A DNA stretch of 14,979 bases from Lachnospiraceae bacterium UBA1201 (GCA_002309675.1 DBXX01000023.1:49255-64233), one strand, 5' to 3'. Counted from the first letter of the stretch, positions 1 to 8,030 are shown. Notes: generated by a model from the sequence alone, not told the origin. Translations and numbers: made by a program.

Positions 1-54
1 ATTTCCGAAAATGATATGTACAGCCTGACCGAAGAAAAGGAGGAAGAGTCATGA
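1..54 (+). CDS. 3' end of an upstream gene, possibly ABC transporter ATP-binding protein (partial)
   Basis: An open frame enters from the window edge and ends at TGA 52-54. It encodes 17 visible residues, very acidic, ending in EEKEEES. The stop overlaps the start of the next gene in an ATGA arrangement (ATG at 51), which implies translational coupling in one operon. No domain is visible in so short a piece. Because the next gene is an ABC exporter permease, and such permeases are normally encoded directly after their ATPase, an ATPase is the likely identity. That is inferred from context only. Confidence 0.6.
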   Translation: MSENDMYSLTEEKEEES

Positions 55-1808
55 CACTGCTTCCTTTAGCCGGCTGGTACATGAAACGGAGTTTTTTAAA
101 CTCCTTCAAACGTCATAAGGTCATGTTTATTGCCATTATTCTGTTTTTTGTCGGGCTCATCGTTCTGACGAACTATGCGGCAAAAAAAGATGCGGAAAAA
201 GCGGAACTGGCGATCTCGGAGGAAGGCCAAAAACCGAAAGATAAGATCCCGGAATATGCGGAAAAAGACAAATTATACGATGCCGATGAGGGATGGTTTA
301 TCGGCGTCGACAACGGTGAAGTCCGCGAACTGACCCCGGTCGTCATCGAGGGTGTCTGCCTGCTCCTGGTGCTCGCTGTAGTCGGCATGTCTTTCGCGAC
401 CGGAGCCAAAAGTGGAGCCAACTTTTTCTCCATGGCGGATGTCAACTTCCTGTTTCCGTCCCCGCATAAACCGCAGGCGGTCCTGAGTTTTAAGATGGTC
501 ACGCAGGTCGCTATGGCTCTGCTTGGATCGTATTTCCTGGTGTATCAGTATCCGAACCTGGTGAGTAAAGATCTGCTTTCACCTTTGAGCTTTATACTGT
601 GTTTGTTGCTTTATATGAGCCTGGCTGTCATGAATAACTTCGTGAGCCTCGCGTCGTACCTGTTGTTCTACAAGCATCCGAAGATCCGTCCCATGGTGTC
701 GAAGATCGTCCTGGTCGTAGGCGCCGTGCCGGTCCTGATCTTTGCGTTTCTGGCATTCGTTCTGAAGATCGGTATCTACCGATCGCTCTCGTTCGTATGC
801 ACGAGCATCGGTTCCCGCTTGATCCCGTTCGTGGGATGGATGAAGACGAGTTTCGCCATGATCATAAAGGGAGAGTACCTCTGGGCGCTGCTTTTCTTTG
901 CCATTACCGTGTTTTTCTGTTTCCTGCTTCTGAAATGGATCTTCAGCAGAGACGTGGATTTCTACGAGGATTCGCTGGATTTCGCGATGGTGCGTGAGGA
1001 GACATTTGCGCGCATAAAGGATAGGAAAAAAGGCATGGCCAATGCATCCTACAAAAGCAAGGAAAGCATTGAAAAGAAGTCAAATAAGATCCGCGATAAG
1101 AAGATCTCGTTCGACCGGTCGCCCGGAGCGAAGGCGTTCTTTACGAAGAACCTTCGCAACCGCATGCGCCAGAGCCGTTTGAAAGGCCTGTTAGCCGGAT
1201 CGCTCGTTTTCAATCTGCTCGTCAGTGGAATTCTGTTTTACTTATATAAGAAGATCGTTGACAGCGCAACGCCGGAAGAGCCGATCCCGGCGAGTTTTCC
1301 TCTGATCTTTTGTCTGATCATTCTGATGGTGTTTGCGTTCATTTTGTTCTTCCGCTCGCGGACGAACCCGCTGCAGCTGGACATGAACGTCAACTTCATC
1401 TATATGATCCCGGAGAGCATGCCGTCGATCCTTCTCTACAGCTATGCGGAATACATCCTGGAGGGACTGGTGGACCTGTCTCCGGCGCTACTTCTGATGT
1501 ATCTGGTCTCGGGCGATGGTCTCCTGAGCCTGTGCTGCTTTGGTTTGCTGCTGATCTACTTCGTATATATCAGTTTGTGTGGCTTAGCGCTGAACTGCAT
1601 CTTCCGCGTTTACATCGCGAAGCTGCTTATGTCGATCCTGTCCATGATCCTGGCAGGTGCGCCGTTCTTTATCCTGTATAAGCTGAGCTCGAAACTGCTG
1701 CATTCGGAGCTTTATTTCGTACTTGGCTTCACGGCATGGTTATTGCTGGCGCTGAGCATCGTATTCTTCATTGTCTGCTCGAAACTGCTGCGCAGAGGAA
1801 AGCAGTAA
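51..1808 (+). CDS. Putative ABC exporter permease (ABC_export-type membrane protein)
   Basis: This 585-residue multi-pass membrane protein is probably the membrane half of an ABC exporter; the substrate is unknown. The first membrane segment is at about residues 24-42, followed by a Lys/Glu-rich stretch (44-80) and a second segment at about 97-117. Further hydrophobic segments lie near 150-166, 178-206, 217-240, 277-297, 380-398 and 415-435, with several more to the C-terminus. A basic hydrophilic linker (about 300-375) splits the protein into two halves. The stretch at 127-149, with SMADVNFLFPSP, resembles the signature of the Firmicutes putative ABC exporter family (Pfam ABC_export, recalled and not searched). 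The start at 51 is supported by AGGAGG at 38-43 with 7-base spacing and by the ATGA overlap with the upstream stop. The internal Met at residue 11 has no ribosome binding site. No terminator is evident before the next promoter. Confidence 0.8.
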   Translation: MTLLPLAGWYMKRSFLNSFKRHKVMFIAIILFFVGLIVLTNYAAKKDAEKAELAISEEGQKPKDKIPEYAEKDKLYDADEGWFIGVDNGEVRELTPVVIEGVCLLLVLAVVGMSFATGAKSGANFFSMADVNFLFPSPHKPQAVLSFKMVTQVAMALLGSYFLVYQYPNLVSKDLLSPLSFILCLLLYMSLAVMNNFVSLASYLLFYKHPKIRPMVSKIVLVVGAVPVLIFAFLAFVLKIGIYRSLSFVCTSIGSRLIPFVGWMKTSFAMIIKGEYLWALLFFAITVFFCFLLLKWIFSRDVDFYEDSLDFAMVREETFARIKDRKKGMANASYKSKESIEKKSNKIRDKKISFDRSPGAKAFFTKNLRNRMRQSRLKGLLAGSLVFNLLVSGILFYLYKKIVDSATPEEPIPASFPLIFCLIILMVFAFILFFRSRTNPLQLDMNVNFIYMIPESMPSILLYSYAEYILEGLVDLSPALLLMYLVSGDGLLSLCCFGLLLIYFVYISLCGLALNCIFRVYIAKLLMSILSMILAGAPFFILYKLSSKLLHSELYFVLGFTAWLLLALSIVFFIVCSKLLRRGKQ

Positions 1809-1816
1809 AATATGTG

Positions 1817-1844
1817 TTGACATTTTCCCGAAACGTGCTAAACT
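1817..1844 (+). promoter_or_regulatory. Promoter for the T-box leader and thrS
   Basis: A perfect -35 TTGACA (1817-1822) is followed after 16 bases by TAAACT (1839-1844, 4 of 6 matches to TATAAT). TGC directly in front of the -10 gives an extended -10 character. Transcription would start near 1851, just ahead of the T-box stem I. Calling this a promoter is an inference from the motifs. Confidence 0.7.
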
Positions 1845-1850
1845 GAAACG

Positions 1851-2110
1851 TAAGGAATATAATAAATCGTTGATGGGGACAGTATCCGGTCTGAAACTCA
1901 TGTCCAGAGAGAGGCGCATTTGCTGTGAGCGCATCCTGAGCCGATCGGAGAAGACCACCCCTGAGAGCTCTTAATACGAGCCGGTGACACCGTTACTGTC
2001 AAATAAGTAGTCCTGATGCATTTGCATTGGGAAAGCAGGGTGGAACCGCGCGGAAGCGTCCCTTTTGAACTCGCCGAGAGGCAGAGTGTCAAAAGGGACG
2101 CTTTGTGATT
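1851..2110 (+). promoter_or_regulatory. T-box riboswitch, threonine-specific (thrS leader)
   Basis: The conserved T-box AGGGTGGAACCGCG lies at 2037-2050. Stem I is readable. AGTA (1881-1884) forms the 5' side of the specifier loop. TCCGGTC (1885-1891) pairs with GATCGGA (1943-1949) above it. GGGG (1875-1878) pairs with CCCC (1958-1961) below it, flanked by TGA on both sides as in the kink-turn. The 3' side of the loop then reads GAAG-ACC-A, which places the specifier triplet ACC (Thr) at 1954-1956 and matches the downstream gene. A small stem (ATGC/GCAT, 2016-2027) sits just before the T-box, as stem III usually does. Uncharged tRNA-Thr should stabilise the antiterminator, in which AGGG of the T-box pairs with the CCCT at 2060-2063. 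The leader start is estimated from the promoter. Confidence 0.93.
2054..2110 (+). terminator. T-box-controlled intrinsic terminator
   Basis: A perfect 15-bp inverted repeat, arms 2054-2068 and 2089-2103, closes a 20-base loop. The 5' arm contains the GTCCCT needed by the T-box antiterminator, so the two folds exclude each other. The T-tract is poor: the arm is followed by TGTGATT. The only T-run, CTTT, lies partly inside the stem. Confidence 0.85.
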
Positions 2111-2190
2111 CAAGCGTTCGCCTGTACTTACGAGCTGCCAACGAGAAGAACACTAAGGAAGACACAGAAAACTGTGAAAGGAGTTTTTTT

Positions 2191-4155
2191 ATGAAGATCA
2201 CATTGAAAGACGGATCGGTGTGCGAATATGCGCAGCCCATGTCCATCATCGACATTGCGAAGGACATCAGCGAAGGCCTGGCGCGAAACACCTGCGCCGG
2301 CGAGGTAAACGGAAAACTCGAGGATCTGCGTACGGTCCTTTCCGAAGACTGCACACTGAATCTGGTGACGACTTCGGATCCGAAGGCGCTTTCCGTACTG
2401 CGTCACACGACATCCCACGTCATGGCGGAGGCTGTGCTTCGTCTGTACCCGAATGCGAAGGTTACCATCGGCCCTTCCATCGAGGACGGTTTCTACTATG
2501 ACTTCGAGTCCGACCCGTTCTCCCGTGAGGATCTGGACCGCATCGAAGACGAGATGAAGAAGATCATCAAGGAAGGCCATGAGCTGACCCGCTTCACCAT
2601 GCCCAGAGCCGAGGCGATCAAATATTTCGAGGAAAAAGGCCAGCCGTTTAAGGCTGAGCTCATTCAGGATCTGCCGGAGGACGCCGAGATCAGTTTCTAC
2701 GATCAGGGCGGCTTCGTGGACCTGTGCGCAGGCCCGCACCTTCAGAGCACGAAGGGAATCAAGGCGTTCAAACTGCTGAGTTCCTCCATGGCTTACTGGC
2801 GCGGCGATTCGAACCGCGCGCGTCTGCAGCGTATCTACGGAACGGCGTTCTTCAACAAAGACGAACTGGCTGCACATTTGGCGAAACTGGAAGACGCAAA
2901 AATGCGTGATCACAACCGTCTGGGCCGCGAGATGAAACTGTTCCTGACTGTGGATGTCATCGGCCAGGGCCTGCCGCTCTTCACACCGAAGGGCACGAAG
3001 ATGCTGATGAAGCTCCAGCGCTGGATCGAGGATATGGAGGACAATGAATGGGGCTACGTTCGTACACGTACACCGCTCATGGCGAAGTCCGACCTCTATA
3101 AGATCTCCGGTCACTGGGATCACTATATGGACGGTATGTTCATCCTGAATAAGGACGATGAGAGTAAGGAGCTGATGGCTCTGCGTCCCATGACCTGTCC
3201 GTTCCAGTACAACGTATTCATGAACGAGCAGCATTCCTACCGTGATATGCCCGTGCGCATGGCCGAGACATCGACCCTGTTCCGTAATGAGGATTCCGGT
3301 GAGATGCACGGTCTGACCCGTGTCCGCCAGTTCACCATCACTGAGGCGCACCTTATCATCCGCCCTGACCAGGCAGAAGTCGAGCTCAACAATGTTGTTG
3401 ACCGTATCGATTACGTGCTGAAGACCCTGGGTCTGGAAGGCGACGTAAGCTACCGCCTGTCCAAATGGGATCCGGTGAACCGCGAGAAGTATCTGGGCGA
3501 CGACGCATACTGGGAGAACACACAGAAGTACCTGCGTGACGTCATGATCAAGAAGGGTATCACATTCACCGAGGCAGAGGGCGAGGCAGCCTTCTACGGC
3601 CCGAAGATCGACATCCAGGCGAAGAACGTTTACGGCAAGGAAGACACCATGATCACCGTTCAGCTCGACTGCGCCGCTGCCGAGAAGTTCGGCATGTACT
3701 ACATCGACGAGAAGGGCGAAAAGGTACGTCCCTGGGTCGTTCACAGAACCTCCCTGGGCTGCTACGAGAGAACTCTCGCATGGCTCATCGAGCATTATGC
3801 AGGTAAGTTCCCGACCTGGATGTGCGCAGAGCAGGTGCGCGTGCTGCCCATCTCCGATAAGTTCGAGGATTACGCTTACGAGGTAGCTGCGAAGCTGAAG
3901 AAGGCACACATTGACTGCACCGTGGACCACCGCTCTGAGAAGATCGGCTATAAGATCCGCGAGGCGCGTCTGGATAAGATTCCTTACATGCTCGTTGTGG
4001 GCCAGAAGGAGTCCGAGGACGGCACCGTTGCCGTTCGCAGCCGTTTTGCAGGCGACGAAGGCGTGAAGCCGCTCGATGAGTTCATCGCGGCGATCACGAA
4101 GGAGATCGAGACGAAGGAGATCCGTCAGGAACTTCCGCAGGACAACGCGCAATAA
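2191..4155 (+). CDS. thrS: Threonine--tRNA ligase
   Basis: This cytoplasmic enzyme charges tRNA-Thr with threonine and removes mischarged serine. It has 654 residues, the usual length. The order is a TGS domain (about 1-62), the editing domain with H72 and H76 (HTTSH) plus C179 and H183 (DLCAGPH), the class II catalytic core (about 245-535) and an anticodon-binding domain (about 545-645). Zinc ligands of the active site are visible as C336 (RPMTCP), H387 and H518 (HRTSLG). Motif 2 is seen as FRNEDSGEMHGLTRVRQF. The start at 2191 is chosen because it has AAAGGAG (2177-2183) in front and begins the TGS domain; the frame is open further upstream, but only through the leader. Expression is expected to rise when threonine charging falls, through the T-box. 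In motif 2 context MTCPFQ replaces the more common MNCPGH, a variant I recall from other Clostridia. Confidence 0.98.
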   Translation: MKITLKDGSVCEYAQPMSIIDIAKDISEGLARNTCAGEVNGKLEDLRTVLSEDCTLNLVTTSDPKALSVLRHTTSHVMAEAVLRLYPNAKVTIGPSIEDGFYYDFESDPFSREDLDRIEDEMKKIIKEGHELTRFTMPRAEAIKYFEEKGQPFKAELIQDLPEDAEISFYDQGGFVDLCAGPHLQSTKGIKAFKLLSSSMAYWRGDSNRARLQRIYGTAFFNKDELAAHLAKLEDAKMRDHNRLGREMKLFLTVDVIGQGLPLFTPKGTKMLMKLQRWIEDMEDNEWGYVRTRTPLMAKSDLYKISGHWDHYMDGMFILNKDDESKELMALRPMTCPFQYNVFMNEQHSYRDMPVRMAETSTLFRNEDSGEMHGLTRVRQFTITEAHLIIRPDQAEVELNNVVDRIDYVLKTLGLEGDVSYRLSKWDPVNREKYLGDDAYWENTQKYLRDVMIKKGITFTEAEGEAAFYGPKIDIQAKNVYGKEDTMITVQLDCAAAEKFGMYYIDEKGEKVRPWVVHRTSLGCYERTLAWLIEHYAGKFPTWMCAEQVRVLPISDKFEDYAYEVAAKLKKAHIDCTVDHRSEKIGYKIREARLDKIPYMLVVGQKESEDGTVAVRSRFAGDEGVKPLDEFIAAITKEIETKEIRQELPQDNAQ

Positions 4156-4181
4156 GCACTTGCATGAGGAGATATAGAGAG

Positions 4182-4883
4182 ATGTTGGATGAATTAAAGC
4201 GCCGCGTTTACGAGGCGAATATGGAGTTGTTTAACCGCAAGCTGGCGATCTACACCTGGGGCAATGTCAGCGGAATCGACCGCGAGAAGGGCCTGGTAGT
4301 GATCAAGCCGAGCGGTGTGCCTTATGAGACGATGAAGGCAGAAGATATGGTCGTTCTGAGTCTGGAGACCGGTGAGGTGGTGGAGGGCGATCTGCGCCCT
4401 TCATCGGACACCCCGACCCATCTGGAACTGTACCGTGCATGGCCGCAGGTCGGCGGCGTGGTGCACACGCATTCGCCGTGGGCGGTATCATGGGCACAGG
4501 CAGGCCGCGGCATTCCCGCGTACGGAACCACGCATGCGGACTATTTCTACGGCGAGATCCCGTGCACACGCGACCTGACCGAAGAGGAGATCAACGAAGC
4601 GTACGAATTCCACACAGCGACCGTGATCAAAGAAGCATTTGCCGACCGAAACCCGATGCATACGCCGGGCGTGCTGTGTAAGAGCCACGGCCCGTTCACC
4701 TGGGGCAAGACGCCCGAAGAGGCTGTCTACAACTCCGCAGTGCTGGAGCAGGTGGCCATGATGGCAGCGCAGGCTCTGACGATCAACCCGAATATGCAGC
4801 CGGCAGGACAGTACATCATCGCGAAGCATTTCCTGCGTAAGCACGGGCCGAATGCGTATTACGGTCAGGAGAAAAAGAATTGA
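4182..4883 (+). CDS. araD: L-ribulose-5-phosphate 4-epimerase (class II aldolase family)
   Basis: This enzyme converts L-ribulose 5-phosphate to D-xylulose 5-phosphate, feeding arabinose-type sugars into the pentose phosphate pathway. It has 233 residues, close to E. coli AraD (231). The zinc ligands H95, H97 (HTHS) and H169 (KSHGPF) are present, as are D76 (PSSDTPTH), D120 (THADYFYG) and a Tyr in the C-terminal AYYGQ, equivalent to the known catalytic residues. The motif TWGNVSGIDR is typical of AraD/UlaF/SgbE rather than fuculose aldolase. The start at 4182 follows AGGAG (4167-4171) and gives the family's usual N-terminus; the in-frame ATG at 4164 lacks a binding site. It begins 26 bases after thrS with no terminator between, so it is probably read from the same T-box transcript. 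The exact sugar pathway (arabinose or ascorbate) is not settled, since no kinase or isomerase is in the window. Confidence 0.92.
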   Translation: MLDELKRRVYEANMELFNRKLAIYTWGNVSGIDREKGLVVIKPSGVPYETMKAEDMVVLSLETGEVVEGDLRPSSDTPTHLELYRAWPQVGGVVHTHSPWAVSWAQAGRGIPAYGTTHADYFYGEIPCTRDLTEEEINEAYEFHTATVIKEAFADRNPMHTPGVLCKSHGPFTWGKTPEEAVYNSAVLEQVAMMAAQALTINPNMQPAGQYIIAKHFLRKHGPNAYYGQEKKN

Positions 4884-4905
4884 CCGAAATAACACCATTT
4901 TTGAC

Positions 4906-4934
4906 TTGCAAGAATGGCAAAAAAACGATACAAT
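4906..4934 (+). promoter_or_regulatory. Promoter for the transaldolase-transketolase unit
   Basis: TTGCAA (4906-4911) and TACAAT (4929-4934) are separated by 17 bases. A second -35-like TTGACT at 4901-4906 overlaps it but is 22 bases from the -10, so it is a worse partner. The leader that follows (about 4941-5029) contains an imperfect hairpin whose base is TCGGAT/ATCCGA (4950-4955 with 4983-4988). Confidence 0.65.
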
Positions 4935-5029
4935 AGTAGTAATGTCGTTTCGGATGGCCGGGGCTGGTCTATGCCCGTTCAGATCCGATCGAGAATCCAA
5001 TAATTTAATATTTTACCGGAGGTAATTTT

Positions 5030-5683
5030 ATGAAGTTTTTTATCGACACAGCGGACGTTGAAGCGATCCGTAAAGCCAATGACATGGGCATCATCTGCGG
5101 TGTTACCACGAACCCGTCTCTGATCGCAAAGGAAGGCAGAGATTTTAACGAGGTCATCAAGGAGATCACCACCATCGTTGACGGACCTATCAGCGGCGAA
5201 GTAAAGGCTACCACCGTTGACGCCGAGACCATGATCGAAGAGGCTAAGGCGATCGCAGCCATCCACCCGAATATGGTAGTTAAGATTCCGATGACCGCTG
5301 AAGGTCTGAAGGCTACAAAGGCCTGCAAGCAGATGGGTATTAAGACGAACGTTACCCTGATCTTCTCCGCAGCTCAGGCTCTCCTCGCTGCAAGAGCAGG
5401 CGCAACCTACGTTTCCCCGTTCCTGGGTCGTCTGGATGACATTTCCATGCCCGGTATCGATCTGATCCAGTCCATCGCCGACATCTTCGCATTGCACGGC
5501 ATCGAGACCGAGATCATCGCAGCCAGCGTTCGTAATCCGATCCATGTTATCGACTGCGCAGCTGCAGGCGCTGACATCGCTACCGTACCTTACAACGTAC
5601 TGATGCAGATGATCAACCACCCGCTGACCACACAGGGCATCGAGAAGTTCAAGAAGGACTACATTGCCGTATTCGGTGAATAA
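5030..5683 (+). CDS. tal: Transaldolase, small (TalC/FSA-like) type
   Basis: This protein transfers a dihydroxyacetone unit between sugar phosphates in the non-oxidative pentose phosphate pathway. It has 217 residues, the length of the small single-domain transaldolase family, and begins MKFFIDTADV with the GVTTNPS motif at 24-30. The Schiff-base lysine is K85 in VVKIPMT. Two positions argue for true transaldolase over fructose-6-phosphate aldolase: E57 (SGEVKATT), where E. coli FSA has Gln, and F131 (SPFLGRLDD), where FSA has Tyr. GGAGG (5018-5022) lies 7 bases before the ATG. Its own promoter is upstream, and transketolase follows 32 bases after the stop, so the two enzymes that interconvert pentose and hexose phosphates are made together. 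Confidence 0.95.
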   Translation: MKFFIDTADVEAIRKANDMGIICGVTTNPSLIAKEGRDFNEVIKEITTIVDGPISGEVKATTVDAETMIEEAKAIAAIHPNMVVKIPMTAEGLKATKACKQMGIKTNVTLIFSAAQALLAARAGATYVSPFLGRLDDISMPGIDLIQSIADIFALHGIETEIIAASVRNPIHVIDCAAAGADIATVPYNVLMQMINHPLTTQGIEKFKKDYIAVFGE

Positions 5684-5715
5684 TTCCCTTGCAGAATAAC
5701 CAGGAGGATATCAAC

Positions 5716-7698
5716 ATGAGCAATATCGAAATGCAGTCGGTAAACGCGATCCGCGTGCTTGCCGCTGATGCGGTCCAGAAGGCAAATTCCGGTCACCCGG
5801 GCCTGCCCCTCGGTTCCGCAGCCATGGCTTACGAGCTTTGGGCTAATCATATGAACCACAACCCGGCTGATACCGAGTGGACCAACCGCGACCGTTTCAT
5901 CCTGTCCGGCGGACATGGTTCGACCCTTTTGTATTCCCTTCTTCATCTGTTTGGTTACGGCCTGACCATTGAGGATCTGAAGCAGTTCCGTCAGGACGGC
6001 TCCCTGACTCCGGGACATCCGGAGTATAAGCATACCCGCGGCGTTGAGGCAACGACCGGCCCTCTGGGCGCAGGTATGGGTATGGCAGTCGGTATGGCGA
6101 TCGCTGAGGCACACCTTGCAGCTACCTTCAACAAAGAGAATTTCCCGGTAGTAGATCACTACACCTTCGTTCTCGGCGGCGACGGCTGCATGATGGAGGG
6201 TATCTCCTCCGAAGCATTCTCCCTTGCGGGAACTCTGGGCCTCTCAAAGCTGATCGTGCTTTACGACTCCAACAAGATCTCCATCGAAGGCAGCACCGAC
6301 ATCGCATTCACCGAGAACGTTGAGATGCGCATGCAGGCATTCGGTTTCCAGACATTGACCGTAGAAGACGGTAACAACCTCGAAGAGATCGGTAAGGCCA
6401 TCGAAGCTGCAAAGGCTGAGAAGACCAAGCCTTCCTTCATCATCGTGAAGACCCAGATCGGTTACGGCTGCCCCGCTAAGCAGGGTAAGGCCAGCGCTCA
6501 CGGCGAGCCTCTCGGCGTGGACAATGTTGCTGCCCTGAAGGAGAACCTGGGATGGCCGTCTCAGGAGCCTTTCTTCGTTCCTGATGAAGTATACGCAAAC
6601 TACAAAGAAAAGGCACAGAAAGGCGCTAAGGCGCAGGCAGCATGGGAAGCTATGTTCGCTGAGTACTGTGCAAAATATCCGGAAATGAAGGCTAAGTGGG
6701 ATCAGTACTACAAGGGCGACGTTTCCGAGGAACTCTTAAACAGCGAGAGCTTCTGGGCATACGAGGATAAGGCAGATGCTACCCGTAACCTGTCCGGTAA
6801 GATGATCAACCGCTTAAAGACCGTTATGCCGAACCTGATCGGCGGCGCAGCTGACCTGGCTCCGTCTACGAAGACTTACATGGCTGACTGCGGCGATTTC
6901 TCGAAGGAGAACTACGCAGGACGCAACCTGCACTTCGGTGTTCGTGAGCTGGCTATGGCAGCGATCGGCAACGGTATCATGCTTCACGGCGGCCTTCGCG
7001 CATTCGTTTCCACATTCTTCGTATTCAGCGATTATGTAAAGCCGATGGCGCGTCTTTCCGCGATCATGGGTGTTCCGCTTACCTACGTTCTGACACACGA
7101 CTCCATCGGTGTCGGCGAGGACGGCCCGACTCACGAGCCCATCGAGCAGCTGGCAATGCTTCGCGCTATGCCGAACTTCGCAGTATATCGTCCTTGCGAC
7201 GCTACTGAGACGGCAGCTGCATGGTACTTCGCAGCAACGAATAAGGACATGCCTACCGCACTCGTTCTGACCCGTCAGAACCTGCCGCAGATGGCCGGCT
7301 CCTCGAAGGAAGCTCTGAAGGGCGGCTACGTTATCTCCGAGGCGAAGAAGGCAAACTTCGACGGTATCCTGATCGCCAGCGGTTCCGAGGTTGAACTCGC
7401 GGTCAATGCACAGGCACAGCTTGCAACTGACGGCATCGACGTTCGCGTCGTTTCCATGCCTTGTATGGATCTGTTCGAGAAGCAGTCCGCTGAGTATAAG
7501 GAGAGCGTTCTTCCGAAGAGCGTTCGCAAGCGTGTTGCGATCGAGGCACTTTCCGATTTCGGTTGGGGCCGTTATGTAGGCCTGGACGGCGCAGTTGTAG
7601 CCATGAAGGGCTTCGGCGCATCCGCACCTGCAAAGATTCTGTTCGAGAAATTCGGTTTCACTACGCAGAACGTAGTTGACACCTTCAAGGCACTGTAA
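5716..7698 (+). CDS. tkt: Transketolase
   Basis: This thiamine-diphosphate enzyme moves two-carbon units from ketose to aldose phosphates, partnering the transaldolase just upstream. It has 660 residues, the normal full length. Visible residues include H27 (SGHPG), H67 (GGHGS), H101 (PGHPE), the diphosphate-binding motif GDG at 155-157 ending with N186, and the HGEPLG segment after residue 260. The pyrimidine-binding half carries HFGVRELAM, with the Glu that activates the cofactor, and THDSIGVGEDGPTHEP. The start at 5716 has AGGAGG at 5702-5707; an in-frame TTG upstream has no binding site. The C-terminal domain is intact and ends before a strong hairpin. Confidence 0.98.
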   Translation: MSNIEMQSVNAIRVLAADAVQKANSGHPGLPLGSAAMAYELWANHMNHNPADTEWTNRDRFILSGGHGSTLLYSLLHLFGYGLTIEDLKQFRQDGSLTPGHPEYKHTRGVEATTGPLGAGMGMAVGMAIAEAHLAATFNKENFPVVDHYTFVLGGDGCMMEGISSEAFSLAGTLGLSKLIVLYDSNKISIEGSTDIAFTENVEMRMQAFGFQTLTVEDGNNLEEIGKAIEAAKAEKTKPSFIIVKTQIGYGCPAKQGKASAHGEPLGVDNVAALKENLGWPSQEPFFVPDEVYANYKEKAQKGAKAQAAWEAMFAEYCAKYPEMKAKWDQYYKGDVSEELLNSESFWAYEDKADATRNLSGKMINRLKTVMPNLIGGAADLAPSTKTYMADCGDFSKENYAGRNLHFGVRELAMAAIGNGIMLHGGLRAFVSTFFVFSDYVKPMARLSAIMGVPLTYVLTHDSIGVGEDGPTHEPIEQLAMLRAMPNFAVYRPCDATETAAAWYFAATNKDMPTALVLTRQNLPQMAGSSKEALKGGYVISEAKKANFDGILIASGSEVELAVNAQAQLATDGIDVRVVSMPCMDLFEKQSAEYKESVLPKSVRKRVAIEALSDFGWGRYVGLDGAVVAMKGFGASAPAKILFEKFGFTTQNVVDTFKAL

Positions 7699-7720
7699 TA
7701 AGTGATCGAATAAGATATCG

Positions 7721-7760
7721 GGCCGTCGGGGCCGCGAGAGCGGTTCCGGCGGCCTGGTGT
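7721..7760 (+). terminator. Intrinsic terminator after transketolase
   Basis: A 15-bp hairpin (7721-7735 with 7740-7754, three G-T pairs) closes a GAGA tetraloop and is followed by TGGTGTTTCT. The stem is very GC-rich but the T-tract is interrupted, so termination may be partial. Confidence 0.7.
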
Positions 7761-7781
7761 TTCTGCGGCCGGTTAGGGAAA

Positions 7782-7841
7782 GTGACAGCGGGGACGGTTC
7801 TTTTTGAAAGTGACAATGGGGACGGTTCTTTTTGTCACATT
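7782..7841 (+). repeat. 60-bp repeat, left outer copy (two tandem GGGGACGGTTC units)
   Basis: Two tandem units each contain GTGACA-NN-GGGGACGGTTCTTTTTG (cores at 7782-7806 and 7810-7834), and the second continues into TGTCACATT. The whole 60 bases recur on the opposite strand at 9085-9144 with only two mismatches. No protein-coding role is credible; open frames through it encode only low-information peptides. Confidence 0.9.
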
Positions 7842-8003
7842 TTCGACAACTTATTAAGCGTGTCCATGGTGGCTGGAAATCACAACCGCTCCCGAGACAG
7901 TTCATTGCGCTGTGAAAAACGAAGGTCGCGAGCAGCGAAGCCGGATTCACGGGTACCGCTTCGACTTCGGCCGTTTTCTTTATGAAAACGACCTCAGCTA
8001 GCT

Positions 8004-8030
8004 CAAAATCGGTCTCGGAGACCGATTTTG
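8004..8030. repeat. Perfect 13-bp palindrome
   Basis: The arms CAAAATCGGTCTC (8004-8016) and its exact complement (8018-8030) flank a single G. As RNA, the practical loop would be CGG or a little larger. It lies in the middle of the inverted-arm element. It could act as a terminator on either strand, because the arm ends in TTTT, but no T-run extends beyond the stem. Confidence 0.75.

Noticed and set aside
2128..4152. A 674-codon open frame on the minus strand opposite thrS
   Set aside because: It mirrors thrS almost exactly, has no family motifs, and is explained by the biased codon use of the sense gene.
4950..4988. Riboswitch in the transaldolase leader
   Set aside because: Only one imperfect hairpin is seen, with no known aptamer motif and no terminator or blocked ribosome binding site.
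6814..7950. A 378-codon minus-strand frame running from the repeat region into tkt
   Set aside because: Most of it is antisense to the conserved transketolase C-terminus; the start of the frame translates the short repeats, giving a false hypothetical protein.
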